From an uncultured Chloroflexota bacterium (GTDB lineage Bacteria > Chloroflexota > Anaerolineae > Anaerolineales > Anaerolineaceae), in the NCBI GenBank assembly GCA_902774215.1, contig CACYHU010000001.1, forward strand, positions 49,787 through 113,786: a stretch of 64,000 nucleotides of DNA, written 5' to 3'. Under the pieces are notes generated by a model. That model was given only the letters and a program-made list of their open reading frames with translations. It was not told the origin of the DNA and ran no database searches. Of the stretch, positions 17,778 to 26,476 are shown in pieces. A program made the position numbers and the translations under genes. Each line of letters starts with the position of its first letter. Within the stretch, counting starts at the first letter, position 1.

Positions 17778-18767
17778 ATGACCGGGATAAAAACTGTACT
17801 GATTTGGCTGGCCGGTCTAATTTTGCTGATACTATTGGCTTGTCTGATTTACGGTGCTGTGGATACAATAAACCGCGGCAGTGGTTTTTTGTTCATACCC
17901 TCCTTTACGCCAAGTGCAACGAATACGGCTACATCCACAGAAACACCGACGGCAACAAATACCGCGACTTTTACACCGACATTAACTGCTACTGATACGG
18001 AATTGCCGACTGACACTGCAACTACATCTCCTACTGCGACAGCATCGCCGACAATGACTGATACACCCATCCCCACCGATACGGTTACGCCTTTGCCGAC
18101 TTTCGATGAAACTGCGTGGTTTGAAAAAATATACTCGGAGATCACCATGACTGCTTTTGCCGGAACGCCAAGTCCGACGCCTGTTATACCGGATGAAGAT
18201 CTTTATACAGGGCTGAGAATGATAAATCCGCAGGACGGGAGCGAGCTCTTTTACATAAAAGATACCGATGATAATGAGAAAACAGGGTATTGGATCGATT
18301 GGAACGAGGTCTCGAATGTCAGGTATGCCGCATGTGTCAATGATGGTTTTTGTTCGGAGCCGTCAGCAGGTTCTGAATCGGATAATGATGCAATTTTTGA
18401 CGAAGCACTGCAATTTTATCCGGTCGTTAATATAAGCAGAAACCAGGCTGAAACGTATTGCTCATGGGCCGGTATGCAGTTGATGACAGTTTCTGACTGG
18501 GAACAGGCCAGCCAGATCATGATGAATGAGTCTCCGAACCTTGGCCTGATAAATGAAGGTCCTTCCGTCTGCAGCAGTGAAAGATCAGATATTTTCGGAA
18601 ATGTATGGGAATGGACTTCTGATAATGATGATTCCGGATATGGGATAATTACCGGCGGCTCATGGAAGTCAGCCATACAGGATGTTCAAAATAACAGATT
18701 CGGGCATCTGAAACCGAAGGATCATGCTGAAGATATTGGTTTTCGCTGTGTAAGGTATGTGAAATGA
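17778..18767 (+). CDS. Membrane-anchored SUMF1/FGE-like domain protein
   Basis: 329 residues: N-terminal membrane helix (LIWLAGLILLILLACLIYGAV), a Thr/Pro/Ala-rich linker (about 45-140; repeats of TATATPT type), then a formylglycine-generating-enzyme-sulfatase (SUMF1) fold: GYWIDWNEVSNVRYAACV, YPVVNISRNQAETYCSWAG, FGNVWEWTSD, GGSWKS and GFRCVRY. Such domains in bacteria are often non-enzymatic, or act in protein modification and ligand binding. The two active-site cysteines of true FGE are not evident. Likely faces outward. Starts 3 bases after the previous gene and overlaps the next reading frame at its stop. Confidence 0.82.
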   Translation: MTGIKTVLIWLAGLILLILLACLIYGAVDTINRGSGFLFIPSFTPSATNTATSTETPTATNTATFTPTLTATDTELPTDTATTSPTATASPTMTDTPIPTDTVTPLPTFDETAWFEKIYSEITMTAFAGTPSPTPVIPDEDLYTGLRMINPQDGSELFYIKDTDDNEKTGYWIDWNEVSNVRYAACVNDGFCSEPSAGSESDNDAIFDEALQFYPVVNISRNQAETYCSWAGMQLMTVSDWEQASQIMMNESPNLGLINEGPSVCSSERSDIFGNVWEWTSDNDDSGYGIITGGSWKSAIQDVQNNRFGHLKPKDHAEDIGFRCVRYVK

Positions 18768-18793
18768 GTTATAATGAACGCAGAGGTTTTCAA

Positions 18794-19864
18794 ATGAAAA
18801 AAACGACAATAATACAGGTTCTTACAGTTTTTTTTGCATGTTTGCTGCATTATTCAATCGTTTCTGCGGCGGGTATTCCTGTGGGAATGGTTTACATTTC
18901 TTCCGGTTATTCAATGATGGGGTCTGAATACGGTGATTTGCTGGCATCCAATAACACGAAGCCATACCATCTGGTATATGTTGATCCCTTTTATATGGAT
19001 GTATTGGAAGTTACCAATTCAGATTACGCGGTATGTGTTGCCGCCGGTGTTTGCAGGGAACCTGAAAGCATTGCTTCAAAAACGAGAGCTGATTATTATA
19101 CAAATCCGACCTTTGCCGCTTTTCCGGTCGTCAATGTTACCTGGCAGGATGCTGCTGACTACTGTGAATTTGTAAATAAACGTTTGCCAACCGAAGCCGA
19201 ATGGGAACGGGCGGCACGCGGGATAAGCGATAACCGCCGCTACCCCTGGGGAAACGGATCTCCGCGCGAATATAATATGAATATTTCATTGATCCCGGGT
19301 GATACAGAAAGAGGCAATATTTATTCAAAAGGACTGAGTCCGTATGGGGTGGCAGATATGGCAGGAAATGTATCTGAATGGGTCGCAGACTGGTACGGGG
19401 AAAACTGGTATGAAATGAAAGAGAAAGCCAATCCGATGGGGCCTCAGACGGGATATGAAAGGTCAGTTCGGGGCAGTTCTTTTGAAACGAATATTACTGA
19501 ACTGCATTTAGCTGAAAGGACAGGTATGGATCCTGACTCATGGAGTTATACAGTCGGTTTCCGCTGTGCTCAAAGTATCCGGGAAAGTATTGGCTATGAT
19601 TACACTGAAGCTGCAGCAGAAGAGCCGGATATAGAATTTTTCTATGTAAAAGCCGGTAATGAAAACGGCATCTTCCTGCTTGAAGAACCCGGAACAGGTT
19701 ATGATACGGCTCTTATAGCTGTTGTTCCGAATGGCGCTGTTGTGGAGATCCTTGCAGGGCCGGTAAGCATTAATTACTCTGAATGGTATCAGATCCAAAT
19801 GCAAAGTGGTGAAAAAGGCTGGACAATAGGAAGTGCGCTTGTACCGGTCAATGAACCGAAATAA
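18794..19864 (+). CDS. Secreted SUMF1/FGE-like protein with C-terminal SH3-like domain
   Basis: About 356 residues from ATG 18794 (AGAGG 8 bases upstream). An ATG at 18764, overlapping the previous stop as ATGA, is a possible alternative. Signal peptide MKKTTIIQVLTVFFACLLHY...SAAG, then a full SUMF1 domain: GMVYISSGYSMMGSE, YHLVYVDPFYMDVLEVTN, FPVVNVTWQDAADYCEFV, LPTEAEWERAARG, GVADMAGNVSEWVADWY and VRGSSFE. The last 75 residues (about 280-356) form a bacterial SH3-like fold (VVEILAGPVS, WYQIQMQSGEKGWT), a common cell-wall or ligand-binding module. Paralogous to its upstream neighbour. Probably an envelope protein; enzymatic activity not shown. Confidence 0.83.
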   Translation: MKKTTIIQVLTVFFACLLHYSIVSAAGIPVGMVYISSGYSMMGSEYGDLLASNNTKPYHLVYVDPFYMDVLEVTNSDYAVCVAAGVCREPESIASKTRADYYTNPTFAAFPVVNVTWQDAADYCEFVNKRLPTEAEWERAARGISDNRRYPWGNGSPREYNMNISLIPGDTERGNIYSKGLSPYGVADMAGNVSEWVADWYGENWYEMKEKANPMGPQTGYERSVRGSSFETNITELHLAERTGMDPDSWSYTVGFRCAQSIRESIGYDYTEAAAEEPDIEFFYVKAGNENGIFLLEEPGTGYDTALIAVVPNGAVVEILAGPVSINYSEWYQIQMQSGEKGWTIGSALVPVNEPK

Positions 19865-19871
19865 CACGGCA

Positions 19872-19897
19872 GCCGGCATTTTATATGCCGGTTTTTT
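19872..19897 (+). terminator. Terminator closing the PBP-SUMF1 operon
   Basis: CCGGCAT pairs with ATGCCGG around a short loop, followed by six T. Confidence 0.88.
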
Positions 19898-19905
19898 GAT
19901 GCCCT

Positions 19906-19935
19906 TTGGCACTTCCCGTAAAATTACGCTATAAT
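19906..19935 (+). promoter_or_regulatory. Promoter predicted to give a leaderless mRNA
   Basis: TTGGCA at 19906-19911, an 18-base spacer and TATAAT at 19930-19935. The expected start (6-8 bases after the -10) coincides with the ATG at 19942, which has no Shine-Dalgarno sequence. Confidence 0.7.
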
Positions 19936-19941
19936 TACACT

Positions 19942-20532
19942 ATGAGTACTTTTTGGAAAGTTTTCCTGCTGATCCTGTTGAACATCATTGTTTCCGCATC
20001 TGTGACATACGGTGTTTTGTACTATTGGGAGAATATTCGCGTTCCTAAAACACAGTATCAGCTTGTAACTGTAAATCTGGATGCCACGGAAGCAGCAGAA
20101 CCGGAGGTTTATGCTGAGACAGTGGAAAGCATTGCGGAACAGACCGACGTTACGGAAACGCCTCAGGTAGCGTATACGGAAATTGAAACTGCATCCGAAC
20201 CGACTCCGGTTATCCGCGGTGCGAAGGTTGAAATATCTCTGATACGCAATCCCGGTAATCTTGGCAGTGAAGCCCTTCGGATCGTAAACAATACGGACGA
20301 AGTCATTTCATTGGAAGGGTGGAAACTGGAGGATGCAAATGGACACAGCCTGACTTTCCCGAATATTCAGATGCTTCGGAAAGGTGTTTTTGTGGAGGTT
20401 TATTCCAGAGCCGGACATACCACGCCGTATGAAATTTACTGGAATTGTGATGAAGCAGTTTGGCATTCCGGAGAGACAGCTGTACTCAAAGATGTTTTCG
20501 GACAGATCCAGGCGACCTATCGGGTCCCGTAA
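19942..20532 (+). CDS. Membrane-anchored lamin-tail domain (LTD) protein
   Basis: 196 residues. An N-terminal transmembrane helix (VFLLILLNIIVSASVTYGVLY), an acidic Thr/Glu-rich linker (about 40-95), and a C-terminal lamin-tail fold: SLIRNPGNLGSEALRIVNN, ISLEGWKLEDANGHSLTFPN, VEVYSRAG and AVWHSGETAVLKD. LTDs are extracellular adhesion-type or DNA/protein-binding modules in bacteria; the ligand is unknown. A start at TTG 19906 is rejected because it falls on the -35 box. The stop is 15 bases before dnaX, so this gene is the first of the dnaX-recR operon. Confidence 0.8.
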   Translation: MSTFWKVFLLILLNIIVSASVTYGVLYYWENIRVPKTQYQLVTVNLDATEAAEPEVYAETVESIAEQTDVTETPQVAYTEIETASEPTPVIRGAKVEISLIRNPGNLGSEALRIVNNTDEVISLEGWKLEDANGHSLTFPNIQMLRKGVFVEVYSRAGHTTPYEIYWNCDEAVWHSGETAVLKDVFGQIQATYRVP

Positions 20533-20547
20533 AGAAAGGACGAAAAT

Positions 20548-22152
20548 TTGGCAAATCAGGCGTTATATCGGAAATATCGTCCCCAGGTATGGGATGATGT
20601 TGTTTATCAGGAGCAGGTGACCCGGGTTCTGAAGAATGCGATTAAAACAGACCGCGTTGCTCATGCCTATCTTTTTTCCGGGCCGCGCGGTACGGGGAAG
20701 ACAACTGTTGCCCGTATACTTGCCAGGGCGGTCAATTGCCTGAATGATGATCTTGATAAACGTCCCTGCGATCAGTGCGCCAATTGTCAGGCTGTCAATA
20801 ACGGACAGTTCCTTGATTTGATCGAGATCGATGCCGCTTCAAACACATCGGTTGATGATATCCGTGAACTTCGGGATAAGATCAATTTCGCTCCCGGTAT
20901 CGGCCGCATGAAGGTCTATATCATCGATGAAGTTCATATGCTTTCAACAGCGGCATTCAATGCGCTGCTGAAAACATTGGAGGAACCGCCGGCACATGCC
21001 ATGTTTATTCTGGCAACAACGGAGATCCACAAGATTCCGGCGACAGTTCTTTCCCGCTGCCAGCATCATGAATTCCGCAGGATCCCGGTGACAGAGATCG
21101 TAAAACGCCTGTCAAAAATCTGTGAGGATGAAGGGGTAACAGCTGATGAAGCAGCCCTTACGCTTATCGCAAGGCAGGCTACAGGTGCCATGCGGGATGC
21201 AATTTCAATGCTGGATCAGATGACCGCTGCCGGGAATAATATTACACTGGCTGAGGCTCAGGAGATCCTTGGAATTGCCACAAATCAGTCAGTTGTGGAA
21301 CTCACGGAGGCTATCATCAACAGGTCCCATACGGACGGAATGGCAGCGATCCATACGGCTCTGGATGCCGGAACGGATCCGAGGCAGTTTGCACGGCAGA
21401 CGGTTGAATATCTTCGTCAGCTGCTGGTCCTGAAGATGGGAACAACAGATGTCGTGGATGTTACAGCCGAAGTTCGTGAAACTATGGCAAATCAGAGCCG
21501 GAACATCGAGATAGACCGGCTGGTGGATATCGTTCGTATCTTCAATCAGGCTGCTACTGACAGCCGGATCGACTGGCATCCGGGACTGAACCTGGAACTG
21601 GCATTTGCAGAAAGCTGTGAAGAGAAAAAAACAGCTGAACAGGTCGTCCGTGTTGTTGAAAAGGAAGTCGTACGTACAGTTCCTGCCTCCGGCGGTAATT
21701 CTCAATCTGCGGTAGATCAGGTCGATAAAGATTTGGAAGAGAATATTGCCTACGTTCAGAGCAGGATCTTCATCCGGAAAGGCGCAGTCCCTGATCCCAC
21801 TGTGACAATGCAGGAGATCGCAGCTAAATGGGGGGCCGCGCGGAAACTGATCCGCGAAAATGATGCCGTGCTTGAGGCGACGATGGCAAGGGCGGATCTT
21901 CTGGAAGTTAAAAATGGTGTCTTATATCTTGGTTTCCCCAGGGAAACGATCAAGAAAAAAGTAGAAGAAAACCACCGGTTTCTGGTTTGGACAAGTGCGG
22001 CAATTTCCAAAGTGCTTGGAAAATCAGTCGGAATATGCTGTACGATCCAGGAACCGAATGCCCGGAGAGGATTCAATAACAATGCTCCCCAAAGCGAAGC
22101 ACTCGCAGCTGCTTTGAGCATGGGCGGTCAGGTTGTCGTAAATAAAAAATAA
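20548..22152 (+). CDS. dnaX: DNA polymerase III subunits gamma/tau
   Basis: 534 residues. Clamp-loader ATPase that joins the halves of the replisome and loads the beta clamp. Visible: LYRKYRP start, Walker A GPRGTGKTT (45-53), the zinc cysteines (C64, CDQCANC 74-80), DAASN, Walker B IIDEVHM, SRC sensor and the domain III region. The C-terminal tau-like part (about 390-534) is shorter than in E. coli. The start codon is TTG with a strong AAGGA site. No slippery A/T run for a programmed gamma frameshift was noticed. It heads the classical dnaX-ybaB-recR block. Confidence 0.95.
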   Translation: MANQALYRKYRPQVWDDVVYQEQVTRVLKNAIKTDRVAHAYLFSGPRGTGKTTVARILARAVNCLNDDLDKRPCDQCANCQAVNNGQFLDLIEIDAASNTSVDDIRELRDKINFAPGIGRMKVYIIDEVHMLSTAAFNALLKTLEEPPAHAMFILATTEIHKIPATVLSRCQHHEFRRIPVTEIVKRLSKICEDEGVTADEAALTLIARQATGAMRDAISMLDQMTAAGNNITLAEAQEILGIATNQSVVELTEAIINRSHTDGMAAIHTALDAGTDPRQFARQTVEYLRQLLVLKMGTTDVVDVTAEVRETMANQSRNIEIDRLVDIVRIFNQAATDSRIDWHPGLNLELAFAESCEEKKTAEQVVRVVEKEVVRTVPASGGNSQSAVDQVDKDLEENIAYVQSRIFIRKGAVPDPTVTMQEIAAKWGAARKLIRENDAVLEATMARADLLEVKNGVLYLGFPRETIKKKVEENHRFLVWTSAAISKVLGKSVGICCTIQEPNARRGFNNNAPQSEALAAALSMGGQVVVNKK

Positions 22153-22173
22153 TAAAATAAAGAGGTATAAAAA

Positions 22174-22536
22174 ATGGCTAAAGGATTTGGAAAAATGGGC
22201 GGCCAGATGGGCGGCGGTATGGGAAATATGCGAAGCCAGTTCCAGAATCTGCAAAAACAGATGATGGAGCAGCAGGAAAAAATCGCTGAAATGGAAGTGA
22301 CTTCTTCCGTCGGAGGCGGTGTCCTGAAGGTTACCATGAGCGGTGATCAGGTTTGCAAAAAGGTTGAGATCGATCCTGATTTTCTGAAAGATTCCGATGC
22401 TGAAATGCTTCAGGACATGCTGCTGACAGGTATCAATTCTGCGTTGGAGCAGAGCAAAAAATTGCAGGAAGAACAGATGAACTCTATCACGGGCGGGCTG
22501 ACCAGCAGCCTCTCAGGTCTTGGATTTGGATTCTAA
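22174..22536 (+). CDS. ybaB: YbaB/EbfC nucleoid-associated protein
   Basis: 120 residues. Small DNA-binding protein usually encoded between dnaX and recR. The glycine/methionine-rich N-terminus (MAKGFGKMGGQMGGGMGNM) is followed by a long helix (SQFQNLQKQMMEQQEKIAEM), the strand pair VTSSVGGGVLKVTMSGDQ, KVEIDPDFLKD and a C-terminal helix. Ribosome site AAAGAGG. Starts 21 bases after dnaX and ends 3 bases before recR. Confidence 0.93.
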   Translation: MAKGFGKMGGQMGGGMGNMRSQFQNLQKQMMEQQEKIAEMEVTSSVGGGVLKVTMSGDQVCKKVEIDPDFLKDSDAEMLQDMLLTGINSALEQSKKLQEEQMNSITGGLTSSLSGLGFGF

Positions 22537-22539
22537 CTT

Positions 22540-23148
22540 ATGGCACGGATACCGGAACCGGTCCAAAACCTGGTCGATGCTTTTTCCCGTCTGCCGGGTA
22601 TTGGACCGCGTACAGCTTCACGTCTGACTTTTTATCTGCTGAAAAATAACGAAGCAGCTGCTTTACAGCTGGCTGAAGCTCTGGAAAATCTGCATGCTCA
22701 GACACATTTATGCAGGGAGTGTTTCAATATCACCACTGCAGATCGTGAATTGTGTGATGTTTGTGCGGATGAAAAACGCGACCAGGATGTGATATGCGTT
22801 GTAGAATCTCCGATGGATGTTATCGTACTTGAACAGACGGATGGCTATCATGGAAAATATCATGTCCTGCATGGCCTGCTGTCCCCGATAGAAGGAATCA
22901 ATCCGGAAGATATTCGATTGGCTCCGCTTATCAATAAAGTGGCCCGGGGCGGGATTTCTGAAGTGATCATCGCAACAAATCCGTCGTTGGAAGGGGATGC
23001 AACAGCACTTTATATTCAGCAGAAGCTTGCAGATTATGACGTCCGCATAACCCGTCTGGCAAGAGGACTTCCGATCGGGGGCGAGTTGGAATACGCTGAT
23101 CAGAATACGCTCCTGAGGGCTCTGTCCGGGCGTCAAAAGATGGTATAG
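22540..23148 (+). CDS. recR: Recombination mediator RecR
   Basis: 202 residues, normal length. Helix-hairpin-helix LPGIGPRTASRL, a four-Cys zinc finger (CREC...CDVC, residues about 58-74), a Toprim domain (ICVVESPMDVIVLEQ, IIATNPSLEGDATALYI) and the Walker-B-like tail (ARGLPIGGELEYADQNTLLRAL). Works with RecO/RecF to load RecA on gapped DNA. Third gene of the dnaX operon. Confidence 0.96.
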   Translation: MARIPEPVQNLVDAFSRLPGIGPRTASRLTFYLLKNNEAAALQLAEALENLHAQTHLCRECFNITTADRELCDVCADEKRDQDVICVVESPMDVIVLEQTDGYHGKYHVLHGLLSPIEGINPEDIRLAPLINKVARGGISEVIIATNPSLEGDATALYIQQKLADYDVRITRLARGLPIGGELEYADQNTLLRALSGRQKMV

Positions 23149-23154
23149 CAGTAT

Positions 23155-23643
23155 ATGGAATACTTTATCGACGGGCATAACCTGATCCCAAAGGTAAACG
23201 GGATCAGGTTATCTGATGAGAATGATGAACTGGAGCTGTTGGAACGGCTCCAGGAATATGCCCGTTTGACCCGGCGCAGATGTACTGTTTTTTTTGATAA
23301 GGCTCCCGACAATAAAACAAGAGATGAAAGCTATGGTACGGTTCATGTAGTTTATGTAACGCATCATACCAAGGCGGATGAGGAAATCATTGCGCGGGTC
23401 AATGACCTTTCAAAAGCCAGGATCCGTGAGGTTATCGTAGTTTCATCGGATCAGCATGTGCAATGGCAATGCCACAGGGCCGGTGCGGTTACCATGACAT
23501 CCGAGAAATTTGCTGCTGATATGATGAAAATTTTTGTCTCAGGTTCTTATCCCCGGAAAGGAAAGAAATCGGAGACTCATCTTGAGCCCAAGCTCAGTCC
23601 CAGGGAAGTCGATGAATGGCTGGAGATTTTCAGCAAAAGGTAA
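23155..23643 (+). CDS. YacP-like NYN-domain nuclease
   Basis: 162 residues. NYN/PIN-like fold: FIDGHNLIP (first acidic residue), CTVFFDKAPD, ADEEIIARVND and VVSSDQHVQ (acidic cluster), as in YacP/Rae1-type RNases, where Rae1 is a ribosome-associated mRNA endonuclease in Bacillus. The last codons AAA AGG TAA fall in the first bases of the dispersed element that follows, so the present C-terminus may have been set by its insertion. Starts 6 bases after recR; last gene of the operon. The weak ribosome site suggests coupling to recR. Confidence 0.8.
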   Translation: MEYFIDGHNLIPKVNGIRLSDENDELELLERLQEYARLTRRRCTVFFDKAPDNKTRDESYGTVHVVYVTHHTKADEEIIARVNDLSKARIREVIVVSSDQHVQWQCHRAGAVTMTSEKFAADMMKIFVSGSYPRKGKKSETHLEPKLSPREVDEWLEIFSKR

Positions 23644-23818
23644 CCACAGTTTTTTGCGGGTGAATCAGAAAAATAGCCCGATAACACAGTGTGGGTATAG
23701 GAGACGCAGGCCCCCGGAAATCAGGCGCGGGCTGCGGCTATCGCAAACACACGAACTTTTGATCCCGCGCCTTGCGAAGCATGCCCTTCAGAATGCAAAG
23801 TGAGCACTTATAGCAGGT
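23637..23818 (+). repeat. Dispersed structured element, family A copy 2
   Basis: About 85% identical to 7285-7462 by eye. The GGCGCGGG/CCCGCGCC stem (about 23723-23730 with 23764-23771) is intact and the interleaved TCGCAA/TTGCGA stem is mostly intact. The first GC hairpin has decayed (GGAGACGCAGGCCCCC). Fills the gap between the NYN gene and the convergent TspO-like gene; the remaining 23819-23930 shows nothing recognisable. Confidence 0.8.
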
Positions 23819-23930
23819 AATTATCTGTTCAGTATGGCACACTTGGTGACTGACACATCGCTGCGTTGAAATCCACACGAAGGGTCTGTCACCTGTGACG
23901 TGCACCCGGTCCTGAACGGCAATACGGTTT

Positions 23931-24383
23931 CTAATTGCGGACAACGAAAGATATACTGAGATACAGTTGAAACAGTTCCCAAATGACGACCGGCGTAAAC
24001 AGGTATCCGCCGTAACGGTGAGTCACCAGATACATGAACCATATGACGATAGACAAAAGCAGTGTCGCAATTGAGATCGCCAGTGTCCCTGTCAGGTTTA
24101 CACTGATGAATATTCCGACAATCAGAATAAGACAGTTCAAAAAGATATTGCGCATCCGTCTTGGTGAGAGCTGAACGGAATATACAAAAGTGCATCCGAC
24201 AGCCCAGAACACAAAGATAATTGCCCATATTACAAGAAGCCCGGTTCTCGTCGGGAAACCGGCGGGTTGTTTCAGATTCGAAATCAACGCCGGATCAGTC
24301 GTGCGCAGAAGACGGAAGATGGCTGCATACCCGAATGCGAGCCCGATGATATTGCAGATACCGAAGACATTGATTTTTTTCAT
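23931..24383 (-). CDS. TspO/MBR-like membrane protein
   Basis: 150 residues with five hydrophobic helices, the TspO size and topology. The N-terminal LKQPAGFPTRTGLLVIWAII and C-terminal LFTPVVIWELFQLYLSI with final RN resemble KPPFxPPxWvFxxVWxxLY and LLxPYxxWVxFAxxLN of TspO tryptophan-rich sensory proteins, but many Trp residues are missing. Porphyrin or lipid binding is typical of the family; assignment here is tentative. Last gene of the seven-gene operon, 9 bases after the previous one. Confidence 0.5.
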   Translation of the reverse strand: MKKINVFGICNIIGLAFGYAAIFRLLRTTDPALISNLKQPAGFPTRTGLLVIWAIIFVFWAVGCTFVYSVQLSPRRMRNIFLNCLILIVGIFISVNLTGTLAISIATLLLSIVIWFMYLVTHRYGGYLFTPVVIWELFQLYLSISFVVRN

Positions 24384-24392
24384 AGTAAACTC

Positions 24393-25730
24393 CTAAATGA
24401 GAACTGAATCAAGCAGATTGCAGTAAATAATGTAAAATATAACTCCTGTTGAGAAAACAGAGGCAGCACGTGAATATTTATTGTTTGAAGCGATACGGAT
24501 CAGCAGACAATCTGTAACGGATAATACAGCTGCGAAGGGAATAAGAACACGCAGATGTGTGATACCGAGTATTTCCCATCCGGAGTAATTGCCGAAAAGG
24601 ATGGGCAAAAAACCGAACAGGCTCAGAAGTACCGCGGCAATAGCGCAAATATCTGCAGGGTAAAATTTTCCTTTAATTCCTGGCAGGTTCAGACAGGCTG
24701 TGATTACAATAAATAACAGGAACGGGAGAATGGAAAAATATGAACTGATTTTACGTATCGGTGATAAATAATGGAACGGTGAGCCAATACGGACGGAAAT
24801 CAGGAAATTATTCATGAATTCAACCGTCAGAATAAAGAAACCGACAGGAACAAAAACCCCGGCTGCTGTAATAAGAAACCGAATGATCTTATTTTCCCGG
24901 GGACGTCTTGTTATGATCGCGCCCATACCTGCGCAGATAAAGAGGAGCAGCAGAAGAAGTACTGCCCGCAGAAGAAGCAGGATCAGTGCACGCTGTGAAA
25001 ACGCGGAAAACCAAAATGGAGAATCATTTGGGATCGCTAGATCATTATGAAACTGCTCTAGCATGGAAGCGATCACACCCTCATTGGCAATCATCCCGAA
25101 ATGTGATGCTGAGAATACGGTAAGAGCATCTGAAGTGATTGGCCCCGGCCGGTATTCAGGAGCAGTCTCAAATTTTGCAGTCATTATACTTACTGGAGCA
25201 TTACTTCGCGGCAAATCATCTGCTTTGGGGCTGATGATCGCCCGTGATGTAAAGTCCTCATAATGTTCAGATGTATTGACTGTTTCAGCACCGGAATAAA
25301 GGGCGATCAGACCTGTCCTGTCCGGATCTGTAAAAAAACGGGTGGTCAGAAAAGTATAAGCTGAATCAACCGGATTTTCGGGCGTCTCGGTTCGAATGGG
25401 GCATGATGTTCCCTGTGGTTTGTTCTCTATGGTGAGTACAACAAAACCGCGTCTTGCAAATTCCATTGCAATATGATCACCGCTGTAACGGTTTCCTGAA
25501 TCGCCCGGTACGATCAGAATTGAAGGCCTGCGATTCATTGAACTTGCCTGCAGCGGCCGGAAAAGCCTTGCACCGTAAAGATAGCAGTCATAGCTTTCAA
25601 CTTCGATGTTGTGGATCAGAATATTTCCCGAATCGGTTTCTATATAACGGGAAATACCTGCTGCTGCCAAAAAAAGCGACAGCAGGGATAACAGCAGATT
25701 CGTTGAAAAGCATTTAGCGTTTTGTTTCAT
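24393..25730 (-). CDS. Membrane protein with N-terminal alpha/beta-hydrolase-like domain
   Basis: 445 residues: one N-terminal membrane helix, an extracytoplasmic domain (about 35-250) with alpha/beta-hydrolase hints (SILIVPGDSGNRYSG, EFARRGFVVLTIENK, GLIALYSGAE), then about seven transmembrane helices. The usual GxSxG nucleophile elbow is only LYSGA, so activity is doubtful. Start overlaps the previous stop as ATGA, so translation is coupled to the secreted protein upstream. Function unknown. Confidence 0.6.
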   Translation of the reverse strand: MKQNAKCFSTNLLLSLLSLFLAAAGISRYIETDSGNILIHNIEVESYDCYLYGARLFRPLQASSMNRRPSILIVPGDSGNRYSGDHIAMEFARRGFVVLTIENKPQGTSCPIRTETPENPVDSAYTFLTTRFFTDPDRTGLIALYSGAETVNTSEHYEDFTSRAIISPKADDLPRSNAPVSIMTAKFETAPEYRPGPITSDALTVFSASHFGMIANEGVIASMLEQFHNDLAIPNDSPFWFSAFSQRALILLLLRAVLLLLLLFICAGMGAIITRRPRENKIIRFLITAAGVFVPVGFFILTVEFMNNFLISVRIGSPFHYLSPIRKISSYFSILPFLLFIVITACLNLPGIKGKFYPADICAIAAVLLSLFGFLPILFGNYSGWEILGITHLRVLIPFAAVLSVTDCLLIRIASNNKYSRAASVFSTGVIFYIIYCNLLDSVLI

Positions 25731-26443
25731 TCAATGACAATGGAGCGGATAAAATAATCCAACTGGTCAAGGGATGGCTGAAAATCCGAACTGTTTGCGT
25801 TCAGCAGGTCAGCTCCGGCAGCCGGTTTCCCGTTCAGATTGGTATTGACAAGCGGAAATATCGCGCTGATATAGTAAGTATTGTCTGAGGTGACGCCCTG
25901 CCATGAGTAATAAAGTTCGGTGGACCCCATACCGGACGATATCGGATCGGTAAATGCGATAACAGTTCTCAAGCCGCTGCCGGATTCAAAATCGATCAGC
26001 TGCGGCAGTACAGCGGCGGTTTGTTCTTTGATCTGAACCGGCAATAAGGGAACCGGCATGGTGATCGAATCGAGAGTGATGTCTCCCGATCCAAGGTTTT
26101 CGATGATATCCCGAAGGTTCATTACCGGATTCAGAAGGGAGAAAGAGGTTTTCATCAGGTCATCAAATAAATAAAAAGTCACCTGAGGATCGATGCCATT
26201 GCCGAAAGATTCGAGATCAGACATATAGATCGTTGTGTTTGCGACCTGTGCAGATGCAAGAGCCTCCGGCTGTGCGTCTGCGGGAACAGGGTTGTTTTCT
26301 TTTGTCTGGTAACAATGTGTGTTCTCAGAAAAAACATTCATTGTAATATTATTGCATTTGACACGGATATCACCTTGTGCCGAGACCGGTATTGCAGCGA
26401 AAAAAATAATAAGCAGAATAATGAAATATAAAGGTTTTCTCAT
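25727..26443 (-). CDS. Secreted protein of unknown function
   Basis: 238 residues with a clear signal peptide (PLYFIILLIIFFAAIPVSAQG). The mature part has two cysteines near its N-terminus (VKCNNITMNVF, THCYQTKENN) and a C-terminal strand/helix fold (DYFIRSIVIE). No family recognised. The regions FTDPISSGMGSTELYYSWQG and YYISAIFPLVN suggest a compact beta-rich extracellular domain. Operon position between elp3 and a membrane hydrolase-like gene. Confidence 0.65.
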   Translation of the reverse strand: MRKPLYFIILLIIFFAAIPVSAQGDIRVKCNNITMNVFSENTHCYQTKENNPVPADAQPEALASAQVANTTIYMSDLESFGNGIDPQVTFYLFDDLMKTSFSLLNPVMNLRDIIENLGSGDITLDSITMPVPLLPVQIKEQTAAVLPQLIDFESGSGLRTVIAFTDPISSGMGSTELYYSWQGVTSDNTYYISAIFPLVNTNLNGKPAAGADLLNANSSDFQPSLDQLDYFIRSIVIE

Positions 26444-26476
26444 GATCTCTCTCCTTTTTTCCTCATATATACTGAA

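Noticed and set aside
19906..19941. TTG start 12 codons upstream for the lamin-tail protein
   Set aside because: The TTG is the first half of the -35 box, so it would not be in the mRNA.
23819..23930. Weak resemblance of 23842-23880 to 37590-37625 as a further repeat
   Set aside because: About 65% over fewer than 40 bases by eye, too little to separate from chance.
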